From positions 1,900,888-1,964,887 of the forward strand of contig NZ_OESG01000013.1 in the NCBI RefSeq assembly GCF_900240945.1: a DNA stretch of 64,000 nucleotides, written 5' to 3'. This DNA comes from Mycobacterium sp. 3519A. Its GTDB lineage: Bacteria > Actinomycetota > Actinomycetes > Mycobacteriales > Mycobacteriaceae. This document shows, piece by piece, positions 17,299 to 24,789 of the stretch. Below the pieces are notes generated by a model. It was not told where the DNA came from, made no database searches, and saw only the letters and a list, made by a program, of their open reading frames with translations. The stretch's first letter is position 1, and the number at the start of each line of letters is the position of its first letter. The translations under genes and the position numbers were made by a program.

Positions 17299-18027
17299 GT
17301 GGCTGATATGACCGGCCGTGCGGTGCTGGTCACCGGCGCCAGCGGCGGCATCGGCGCCGCGACGGTGCGCAGGCTCACCGGTCGCGGCGCGACGGTGTAC
17401 GCCGCAGGACGCGACGAGGCGAAGCTGACCGTGCTGGCCGCCGAGACGGGTGCCCTGCCGGTGGTGTTCGACCTGACGAGTGAGGACGAGATCCGGGCCG
17501 CGGTATCGGGCCTGCAGTTGTGGGGCGTGGTGAACTGCGGCGGTTTCGGCGGTGAGATCGCCACCCCGCAGGACACCGATATCGTGGTGTTCGACAAGGT
17601 GATCGCGATCAACGCGCGCGGCAGCCTGCTGGTGATCAAGCACGCGACGCCGGGGATGATCGCGCGCGGCGCAGGCGGGTCGATCGTGAACGTGTCCAGC
17701 CAGGCCGGCCTGGTGGCGTTGCCGGGCCACGTCTCGTACGGCTCGTCGAAGGCGGCGCTGGACAACATCACCCGGGTGGCTGCCCTGGAGTTGGGCAAAC
17801 ACCGCATCCGCGTCAACTCCGTCAACCCCACCGTGGTGATGACCGACATGTCGGCGTCGTACTGGGGGCGTGCAGACGTCGGACCACCGTTCTTGGCGCA
17901 GATGCCGCTGGGCCGATGGGCCACCGAAGACGAGATCGCTGCGCCGATCTGCTTCCTGCTCAGCGACGACGCCTCGATGATCACCGGCGCCTGCCTGCCG
18001 GTCGACGGCGGGTACAGCTGTCGTTAG
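17299..18027 (+). CDS. Short-chain dehydrogenase/reductase
   Basis: A 242-residue classical SDR. The cofactor motif TGASGGIG, the NVSSQAG strand with the catalytic serine and the catalytic YGSSK are all present, ending in the usual C-terminal GACLPVDGGY. An Arg just after the second strand (AAGRDEAK) suggests NADPH use. The nearest functional relatives I recognise are L-xylulose reductase/carbonyl reductase types. The divergent, closely spaced HAD-polyol dehydrogenase unit suggests a shared promoter and a role in ketose/polyol interconversion, but this is context inference. The start is GTG 17299; ATG 17308 is an alternative. Confidence 0.88.
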   Translation: MADMTGRAVLVTGASGGIGAATVRRLTGRGATVYAAGRDEAKLTVLAAETGALPVVFDLTSEDEIRAAVSGLQLWGVVNCGGFGGEIATPQDTDIVVFDKVIAINARGSLLVIKHATPGMIARGAGGSIVNVSSQAGLVALPGHVSYGSSKAALDNITRVAALELGKHRIRVNSVNPTVVMTDMSASYWGRADVGPPFLAQMPLGRWATEDEIAAPICFLLSDDASMITGACLPVDGGYSCR

Positions 18028-18045
18028 CGCCGGTAGCCTGGCCGT

Positions 18046-18714
18046 ATGACCAGGCGGCACGCGGCAGCGGTGTTGGCGCTGCTGCTCGGCGCCGTGCTGA
18101 CCGGCTGCGGGCACACCGTCACCGGGACGGCGACATGGCCCGGCGCCCGGCTGGAGAAGGTGGTGCTGACCGCGGCGGATTTCCCGCCCGGCGTCCAGTT
18201 CGACCGCATCATCCGTCCGGCGGGGCAGCCCGACGGCGCAGGCGGGCCGCCCGCCATGCTGTCGAATCCCGAAGGTTGCTCGGACGGGCTCACCCGCGCC
18301 ATCGCCGACTCGGCCGAACGCGGGCCGGGCAGCGCGGCCGAGTACGTGGTCGGCTACGACGGGGCGCGGATCGTGATGACGGTGTTGACGTGGCCGCTGG
18401 ACCTCGACCGGCTGGCCGCCACCGCGGAGCGCTGCGCGCACTTCCAGACTTTCTTCGACACCGCGATGCCCGGCATCCCGATGACCACACTGCGGCTGGA
18501 CACCCCGCGCCACGATGCGCTGGTCTACGAGCAGACCATGCGGCTGGGCGACGAATCCACCAGCGCGTACTTCTCGTTCGAAAACATCGGGCGGATGGGC
18601 GTGTTCGGCGTCGCGTTCCCCACACCGAACCCGTCGATCGCCGTCAAAGCCGCGCTGCCGCAGACGTTTCTGGAGATCACGGCGAAACAGGCCGAGCGCG
18701 CCGAGGCCAGCTAA
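18046..18714 (+). CDS. Putative mycobacterial lipoprotein
   Basis: A 222-residue exported protein with a lipoprotein signal: basic N-terminus, hydrophobic stretch and lipobox LTGC (Cys21). The mature part resembles the small mycobacterial lipoproteins with a single compact alpha/beta domain (LTAADFPPGVQFDR, then GCSDGLTRAIADSAERGPGS). A Cys pair (in NPEGCSDG and ERCAHFQ) could form a disulphide. No enzymatic motif is visible. It lies 18 bp after the SDR gene and may be cotranscribed. The function is unknown. Confidence 0.75.
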   Translation: MTRRHAAAVLALLLGAVLTGCGHTVTGTATWPGARLEKVVLTAADFPPGVQFDRIIRPAGQPDGAGGPPAMLSNPEGCSDGLTRAIADSAERGPGSAAEYVVGYDGARIVMTVLTWPLDLDRLAATAERCAHFQTFFDTAMPGIPMTTLRLDTPRHDALVYEQTMRLGDESTSAYFSFENIGRMGVFGVAFPTPNPSIAVKAALPQTFLEITAKQAERAEAS

Positions 18715-18764
18715 CAGGGCGAAAATCGGCCCGCTGGGCGGTCCTGTCGCTGTAGCGTGGCCCA

Positions 18765-19328
18765 ATGCCCTCCACCATGGTCACCGTCGACGGCTTCGGG
18801 GTGCCGATCGACGTCGCAGGCCCGGACAAGGGGTCCGTCGTGGTGGTTCTCGGCGCCGCGCATCACGCGCCGTCGGCCTATGACGCGGTGTGTCAGCGAC
18901 TGCACACCGCATCGCTGCGGACCGTTGTGATCGGCCCGGATCCGCGGCTGACCGCCAAGTCGGTGGTCGGCATCCTCGACGCCCTCGACGTCCGGTGGGC
19001 GCTGCTGGTCGGCGACCGCATTGGCGGCGAGCTGGCGTGGGAGCTGGCCGCCACCCGGCTGGACCGGTTCATCGGGCTGGTGGTGATCGACCGAGGACAT
19101 CCGCGCGTCGCCGACCCCACCGGGGTGATCCGCGACGAGCACTGCCCGCCGGTCGAGATGAACACCACCGCGCTGGTCAGCACGCCCGCCGCGCGGGCCG
19201 TCGCGAAGGCCAGCCAGCGCTATGTGTACGGCGACTTCCGGCTCGTCGACCTGCTCGGCAGGCGCAACGCGCAGGAGTCCACGGCGCAGCTGGCCGCCGA
19301 GATCGTGATGCGCACCAGCGTCTGGTAG
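18765..19328 (+). CDS. Alpha/beta-hydrolase-fold protein lacking the catalytic nucleophile
   Basis: A 187-residue protein whose order of strands and helices follows the alpha/beta hydrolase fold: an N-terminal glycine-rich strand (VVVVLGAAHHAPSAYDAV), the nucleophile-elbow region (WALLVGDRIGGELAWELAATRL) and the next strand LVVIDRGHP. The elbow, normally GxSxG, reads GDRIG, so the serine is replaced by arginine. The chain is also shorter than the usual 250-300 residues and lacks an obvious cap. It is more likely a binding or regulatory pseudoenzyme than a hydrolase. It ends 4 bp from the convergent synthetase gene. Confidence 0.65.
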   Translation: MPSTMVTVDGFGVPIDVAGPDKGSVVVVLGAAHHAPSAYDAVCQRLHTASLRTVVIGPDPRLTAKSVVGILDALDVRWALLVGDRIGGELAWELAATRLDRFIGLVVIDRGHPRVADPTGVIRDEHCPPVEMNTTALVSTPAARAVAKASQRYVYGDFRLVDLLGRRNAQESTAQLAAEIVMRTSVW

Positions 19329-19332
19329 CCGG

Positions 19333-21093
19333 CTACTGCTGCGGCTGATCCGGCGTCCACGCCTGCGGCAACGCCGGACTCTGCGGGAACAGGAAGTCGA
19401 TGAACGCCTGCGCGGTCGGCTGCGGCTCGTGGTTGGCCAGGCCCGGCCGCTCGTTGGCCTCGATGAACACGTACTCGGCGCCGGTGACGTCGGGCACGAG
19501 CAGGTCGATGCCGGTCACCGGTATCCCGATGGCCTCCGCGGCGGTCACCGCGACCGCGCACAGCTCGGGGTTCACCTCCGCGGTGACGTCGTGGATGGTG
19601 CCGCCCTGATGCAGGTTCGCGGTGCGCCGAACACGCAACCGGGTGCCTTCCGGCAGCACGTCGGAAAACGACCAGCCCGCTTCGGCCACCGTCGCCTCGG
19701 TCACCTCGTCCAGCGGGATGCGGGACTCGCCGCCGGTGGCCGCGGCGCGGCGCCTGCTCTGCGCCTCGATCAACTCGCGCACGGTGTGATGCCCGGTGCC
19801 GATCACTTCGGCCGGCCGACGCAGCGCCGCGGCGACCACCTTGTGGTCGATCACCACCAACCGCAGATCGTCGCCCAGCGCGCGCTGCTCGATCAGCACG
19901 TCGGGATGTTGTTCACGTGCGCGTGCCAGCGCCGCGTCGAGTTCCGCACGGCCGTCGATGCCGACGGTGATGCCCTTGCCCTGCTCACCGCGGGTGGGCT
20001 TGACCACGACGTCGCCCACCTCCTCGAGGAACACGTAATCCTCCTCGTCAAAGGTGGCCAGCCTGCCCTTGGCAACGGCGATGCCAGCCTCGGCGACCAG
20101 GCGACGGGTCAGCCGTTTGTCGTCACAACGCGCCATCGCCACCGCGGAGGTGAACTCCGACAACGACTCTCGCGTCACCACGCTGCGGCCGCCGTGCGTC
20201 AGCCGCATCTCACCGGCCTCCGCGTCGAGCACCTCGACCCAGATGCCGCGGCGCATGGCCTCGTCGGCGATGATGCGGGCGTACGGGTTGAGGTCGTCGA
20301 CGGTCTCCGGCGGATGTGTGAACAGCGGCTCGTTGATCGCGTTCTTACGCTTGACCGCCATCACGGGCACGCGGGTGAATCCGAGCTTCTCGTAGAGCGA
20401 GATCGCAGCGGTATTGTCATGTGCCACCGACAGATCCATGTAGGCGCGGCCGCGGTCGCGGTAGATCTCAGCCAGCGCGCCGGTCAGCGCCGCGCCGACG
20501 CCGGGCAGGCTCGACGTGGGGTCGACGGCCAGCGTCCACAGGCTCGAACCGTTCTCCGGGTCGGAGAACAACCGCTTGTGGTCGACGCCGGTGACGGTAC
20601 CGACGATAGTGCCGTCGTCGTCGCGGACGGCGACCAGATAGTCGACCGCATCGCGGTGCAGGTGGTTGTCCCAGATGACGTCGACGGGCGCCGACACCAT
20701 TCCGCAGCGCAGGTATACGCGGTTCATCGCGTCGGCGTCCTCGGCACGCTCGAGGCTGCGCACCGTGAACCCGGTGGGCGAAACCGGTTGCTGCTCTTCG
20801 GTGAACCGCAGCCGGTAGGTGTGGCTCGGGTCGATGAACAGTTCGGCGGGGGCCAGCGCGACGAGCACCTGCGGTTCGCGGGCGTACATGCAGATGTCGC
20901 GCCTGCCGCGGCCCTCCTGCCGCAGCACCTCGGCGAGTTTCTCCGGGTCGGCGAAGGTCTGACCGAAAACCAGACGGCCCCAACCCAATTCGACGACGAC
21001 ATCGTCTGCCATCGCGTCGACCATGTGCTGCGGCGACGCGTCGTGCAACCCGAGGGTGATGGCTTCGGAATGGTTGGGATCCAGCGCGGTCAT
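19333..21093 (-). CDS. ngg: N-acetylglutaminylglutamine synthetase (GNAT + ATP-grasp)
   Basis: A 586-residue bifunctional-looking protein. Residues about 85-260 form a GNAT acetyltransferase domain (LWTLAVDPTSSLPGVGAAL, then LSVAHDNTAAISLYEKLGFTR). Residues about 290-570 form an ATP-grasp ligase (VVVKPTRGEQGKGITVGI, ending VFIEANERPGLANH). This is the architecture of the enzyme making N-acetylglutaminylglutamine, the precursor of the osmoprotectant NAGGN known in Sinorhizobium and Pseudomonas. The start ATG 21093 overlaps the stop of the upstream amidotransferase gene as ATGA; an in-frame opening 20 codons further upstream is unlikely. The pairing makes the pathway call strong. Confidence 0.88.
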   Translation of the reverse strand: MTALDPNHSEAITLGLHDASPQHMVDAMADDVVVELGWGRLVFGQTFADPEKLAEVLRQEGRGRRDICMYAREPQVLVALAPAELFIDPSHTYRLRFTEEQQPVSPTGFTVRSLERAEDADAMNRVYLRCGMVSAPVDVIWDNHLHRDAVDYLVAVRDDDGTIVGTVTGVDHKRLFSDPENGSSLWTLAVDPTSSLPGVGAALTGALAEIYRDRGRAYMDLSVAHDNTAAISLYEKLGFTRVPVMAVKRKNAINEPLFTHPPETVDDLNPYARIIADEAMRRGIWVEVLDAEAGEMRLTHGGRSVVTRESLSEFTSAVAMARCDDKRLTRRLVAEAGIAVAKGRLATFDEEDYVFLEEVGDVVVKPTRGEQGKGITVGIDGRAELDAALARAREQHPDVLIEQRALGDDLRLVVIDHKVVAAALRRPAEVIGTGHHTVRELIEAQSRRRAAATGGESRIPLDEVTEATVAEAGWSFSDVLPEGTRLRVRRTANLHQGGTIHDVTAEVNPELCAVAVTAAEAIGIPVTGIDLLVPDVTGAEYVFIEANERPGLANHEPQPTAQAFIDFLFPQSPALPQAWTPDQPQQ

Positions 21094-22919
21094 GCTGCTG
21101 CCCCCGTGATGCCGTGCCGCTGCAACCACAGTTCCAGCAGCGCGATCTGCCACAACTCGTTACCGCGCAACGGGGTCAGCCTGCCGTTGGGGTCGGCGAG
21201 CAGGCGCTCGACGGCCTCGGGACGGAATAGGCCGCGCTCCTTGGCGGCGGGCGCGTACAGCGCGTCACGGACCAGATCCAGGTACGGGCCCTCCAGGTGC
21301 GTCAGCGCAGGCACCGGGAAGTAGCCCTTCGGTCGGTCGATCACGTCGGCCGGAATCACCTTGCGCGCAGCCTGTTTCAGCACGCCCTTGCCGTCGTGCG
21401 CGGTCTTCAGTTCGGGCGGGCAGGTGGCGGCCAGTTCGACGAGTTCGTGGTCGAGGAACGGCACCCTGCCTTCGAGTCCCCACGCCATGGTCATGTTGTC
21501 GACACGCTTGACCGGGTCGTCGACCAGCATCACAGTGGTGTCCAGTCGCAGCGCCCGGTCGACACCGGTCGCCGCGCCCGCCCGCGCGAAGTGTTCGGTG
21601 ACGAACTCCTCGCTGGGATCGCCGTAGGTGCCGTCTGGTCGGCGACGTATCGCCTCAGTCAGATAGCTTGGCGCCACGATCTTCTCGTAGCCCGACCGGT
21701 CGCGGTCGAAGAACGCCGCGCGGTAGCTGGCCACCGACTCCGGCACCGAGGTGGCGTGTGCCATCGGGGGATACCAGTGGTAGCCGGCGAACACCTCGTC
21801 GGCGCCCTGCCCGGACTGGACGACCTTGACGTGCTTGGCGACTTCCTGGCTGAGCAGGTAGAACGCCACGCAGTCGTGGCTGACCATCGGTTCGCTCATC
21901 GCGCCGATGGCCCCGTCGAGCGCAGGCAACATCCGGTCGGTGCCGATTCGGATCTGGTGATGATCGGTGTCGAACCGCTCGGCGATGATGTCGGAGTACT
22001 TGAACTCGTCGCCCTGCACGCCGCCGACGGATTCGAACCCGATCGAGAACGTCGCCAGGCCGTGCTGGCCCGCCTCCGCCAGCAACCCGACGATCAGGCT
22101 GGAGTCCACGCCGCCCGACAGCAGGCAGCCCACGGGCACATCGGCCACCAGGCGACGGTCCACGGCCACCCGCAGCGATTCCAGAACCGCATCTTCCCAG
22201 TCACGTTCGGACCAGTCGGCACGGTCGTCGCGCCTGCTGAAGTCGGGTTCCCAGTAGGTAGTGGTGGTGCAGCGGCCATCGGGCTCGATCGCCACCAGCG
22301 TCGCGGGCGGCACCTTGGTCACCCCGCGCAGGATGGTGCGCGGTGCCGGCACGACCGAGTGGAACGTCATGTAGTGGTGCAGCGCGACCGGGTCGATGCG
22401 GGTGTCGACATCACCGCCGGCCACCAGCGCGGGCAGTGCGGACGCGAACCGGATGCGCTTGGCGTCCTGGGTCAGATACAGGGGCTTGATGCCGAGCCGG
22501 TCGCGCCCCAGCAGCACCCGGCCGCTGTCGCGCTCGACGATCGCGAACGCGAACATGCCGTAGAGGCGGTCGACGAACCGGTCACCCCAGTGGTGGTAGG
22601 CCTTGAGCAGCACCTCGGTGTCACTGTGCGAGAAGAACCGGTAACCGTGGTCGGTCAGCTCGCGCCGCAGCTGCTGGTAGTTGTAGATGCAGCCGTTCCA
22701 CGCGACGGCCAGCCCCAGGTCGGAGTCGACCATGGGCTGCGCGCCCGCTTCGGACAGGTCGATGATCTTCAGGCGTCGATGGCCGAGGGCCACTCGGCCC
22801 TGCGACCACACGCCTGCCGCGTCGGGACCCCGTGCCGTCATCGCCTCGGCCATGGCCGAGACCGCGCTGACGTCCGGTGTCAAGCCATCAAGACGCACTT
22901 CGCCGGTGGCACCACACAC
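21090..22919 (-). CDS. asnO: N-acetylglutaminylglutamine amidotransferase (asparagine-synthase-like)
   Basis: A 609-residue class II glutamine amidotransferase. After removal of Met1 the nucleophile is Cys2 (MCGATGE). The N-terminal glutaminase domain contains ARGPDAAGVW, LGHRRLKIID and NGCIYNY. The C-terminal synthetase domain carries the PP-loop LLSGGVDSS for ATP use. It would amidate N-acetylglutaminylglutamine to NAGGN, a dipeptide osmolyte. It resembles asparagine synthetase AsnB, but the coupled neighbour is the dedicated NAGGN synthetase, which decides the assignment. The start codon is GTG 22919. Confidence 0.88.
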   Translation of the reverse strand: MCGATGEVRLDGLTPDVSAVSAMAEAMTARGPDAAGVWSQGRVALGHRRLKIIDLSEAGAQPMVDSDLGLAVAWNGCIYNYQQLRRELTDHGYRFFSHSDTEVLLKAYHHWGDRFVDRLYGMFAFAIVERDSGRVLLGRDRLGIKPLYLTQDAKRIRFASALPALVAGGDVDTRIDPVALHHYMTFHSVVPAPRTILRGVTKVPPATLVAIEPDGRCTTTTYWEPDFSRRDDRADWSERDWEDAVLESLRVAVDRRLVADVPVGCLLSGGVDSSLIVGLLAEAGQHGLATFSIGFESVGGVQGDEFKYSDIIAERFDTDHHQIRIGTDRMLPALDGAIGAMSEPMVSHDCVAFYLLSQEVAKHVKVVQSGQGADEVFAGYHWYPPMAHATSVPESVASYRAAFFDRDRSGYEKIVAPSYLTEAIRRRPDGTYGDPSEEFVTEHFARAGAATGVDRALRLDTTVMLVDDPVKRVDNMTMAWGLEGRVPFLDHELVELAATCPPELKTAHDGKGVLKQAARKVIPADVIDRPKGYFPVPALTHLEGPYLDLVRDALYAPAAKERGLFRPEAVERLLADPNGRLTPLRGNELWQIALLELWLQRHGITGAAA

Positions 22920-22972
22920 TCAGCCCAACCTACCCCGTTCCCGGTGGGGCTAAACGTGCGCCTGTGAATCGG

Positions 22973-24544
22973 CTAGGAGACGCCTTCCAATTCGTCGCCG
23001 GTTTCGTCGACCTGCTTGATCGGCCCGGTGAACCAGTTCTTCACCGAGGCGTGCCAGTAGATCCACAGCAGGATCAGCACACCGCCGACCAGCAGCGGGG
23101 TGTAGTTGACGAACTTCCATTCGAACGCGTCACCCCAGGGCACACCGCCGGATGAGGTGGGGAACATCGCGACCACGGAGGTGATCAGGATCTCGATGAT
23201 CGCAACCGGCGCCATCCACTTCCAGTGCCTGCCCAGGTTCCAGCTGCCCTGCTCGAACGAGTCGCCCGCCTTCCACCGGTAATAGATCGGCACCGCGAAG
23301 CAGAGGTAGAGCCCGACCACGCCGATGGACACCACCGCGAAGAACGCGACCGGGACGGGGGCGCCGTTGATGTCGACCTCGACCAGGGCGGGCAGGGTGA
23401 TGACGGCCGCGAGCACCGCGGTCACGATCACGCCGTTGGCGGGCACCCTGTTTTTGTTGACCGCTGACCACAGCTGATGGCCGGGCACCGCGCGGTCGCG
23501 GCTGAACGCGAACAACATCCGCGACGCGCTGGTCTGGCACGCGGTGGTGCAGAAGAACTGGCCCGCCGTGGAGATGAGCAGGATCAGTGCCACCCACTTG
23601 GAACTCATCGCCTGGGTGAAGATCGTCACCACGGCGCCGCCGCCCTTGGACACGCCGTCGGCGTCCTGCACCGCGAATAGGAAGGACAGCAACAGGATCC
23701 AGCCGCCGATCGCCGAGTAGAAGATCGACTGCCAGATGCCCTTGGCCGCCGCATTCGCCGCGCTCTTGGTCTCCTCGGACAGGTGCGCGGACGCGTCGTA
23801 GCCGGTGATCGTGTACTGCGTCAGAATCGCCGCGATCGGCAGCACGAACAGCAGGAAACCCCACCCGGACGTCGAGCCGCCGAACATGCCGCTGTTGTTG
23901 ATGGTCTTGGCGAACACATCACCGAAGCTGGCGTGTTGCGGGGGCAACGCCCACAGCAGCGCGATCACCACCGCCGCGCCCGCGACGTGCCACCACACCG
24001 AGATGTTGTTGATGATGGCCAGCAGGTGGCTGGAGAAGATGTTGATCAGCGCGGAGATCGCCAGGATCACCACGAACAGCAGGAACGTGCGCCGCAGGCT
24101 GTAGCCGGCCAGCCAGGTCTCGCTGAACGTGCCCAACGTGAGGTCCAAAAACGTCGCGCAGCCGTAGGCCACGGACGCCAGGATCGCGATCAACCCGATC
24201 AGGTTCAGCCAGCCGGTGTAGAACCCGGCCTTGACTCCGCCGAGTTTGCTTGCCCACCAATAGATTCCGCCGGAAGTCGGGAAGGCCGAAACGAGCTCGG
24301 ACATGCACAGGCCGATGATCAGGATGAAGACCGAGATGAGCGGCCAGCCCCAGGCGATCGCGGCGGGGCCGCCGTTGTTCCAGCCCAGTCCGAATGACGT
24401 GAAGCAGCCGGCCAGGATCGAGATGATCGAGAACGAAATGGCGAAGTTGGAGAAGCCCGACCAGGACCGCTGCAACTCCTGCACGTAGCCGAGCTTGGCG
24501 AGGTGCCGCTCGTCGTCATTCAAATGCTCATGGCCCTCTGGCAC
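22973..24544 (-). CDS. APC-superfamily amino acid/amine permease (ACT/GABA type)
   Basis: A 523-residue polytopic membrane protein with about twelve predicted spans. The N-terminal segment SWSGFSNFAISFSIISILAG and the motif PTSGGIYWWASKLGG are typical of the amino acid/choline transporter branch of the APC superfamily. The mid-protein TGYDASAHLSEETKSA is also family-typical. Members import GABA, choline, amino acids or other amines. It is divergent from the ethanolamine-permease-like gene across a 245-bp gap rich in palindromes, and lies downstream of the NAGGN genes on the same strand. The substrate is unresolved. Confidence 0.9.
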   Translation of the reverse strand: MPEGHEHLNDDERHLAKLGYVQELQRSWSGFSNFAISFSIISILAGCFTSFGLGWNNGGPAAIAWGWPLISVFILIIGLCMSELVSAFPTSGGIYWWASKLGGVKAGFYTGWLNLIGLIAILASVAYGCATFLDLTLGTFSETWLAGYSLRRTFLLFVVILAISALINIFSSHLLAIINNISVWWHVAGAAVVIALLWALPPQHASFGDVFAKTINNSGMFGGSTSGWGFLLFVLPIAAILTQYTITGYDASAHLSEETKSAANAAAKGIWQSIFYSAIGGWILLLSFLFAVQDADGVSKGGGAVVTIFTQAMSSKWVALILLISTAGQFFCTTACQTSASRMLFAFSRDRAVPGHQLWSAVNKNRVPANGVIVTAVLAAVITLPALVEVDINGAPVPVAFFAVVSIGVVGLYLCFAVPIYYRWKAGDSFEQGSWNLGRHWKWMAPVAIIEILITSVVAMFPTSSGGVPWGDAFEWKFVNYTPLLVGGVLILLWIYWHASVKNWFTGPIKQVDETGDELEGVS

Positions 24545-24578
24545 GACGGTTCTCCTTCAGGGATCTGAGGCGAGCAGG

Positions 24579-24605
24579 TTCCCTAGGGACAATAGGCCGC
24601 TATTG
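24579..24605. promoter_or_regulatory. Palindromes in the divergent permease promoter region
   Basis: A perfect 10-base palindrome TCCCTAGGGA (24579-24588) is followed by CAATAG (24590-24595) facing CTATTG (24600-24605) across GCCG. They lie 35-60 bp upstream of the minus-strand permease and adjoin the motif at 24600-24623. They are candidate operators; no regulator can be assigned from the sequence. Confidence 0.45.
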
Positions 24606-24623
24606 GTCTGGCGTCCTACCTTT
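24600..24623 (+). promoter_or_regulatory. Regulatory motif shared with the glnA4 upstream region
   Basis: CTATTGGTC-n-GG-nnn-CCTACCTTT is identical at 20 of 24 positions to 30656-30679 upstream of glnA4, in the same orientation. It ends 166 bp before the ethanolamine-permease-like start codon. It suggests a common regulator or common promoter element for the two operons. Confidence 0.55.
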
Positions 24624-24789
24624 GGAGATGACGGCCGCGTAAAACTTGCCCACGAGAGCAATCGCAGGTCGACTAGCTGGCGTTTTGGGTGTTTCCGAAC
24701 TGTCTCCCTGTCGATATTGACGTGCGCATTCGCCCTCATTATTGTCCAAGTTGTCTGACAACTTGCGCCAAATTGCCAAGGAGGGCGCC

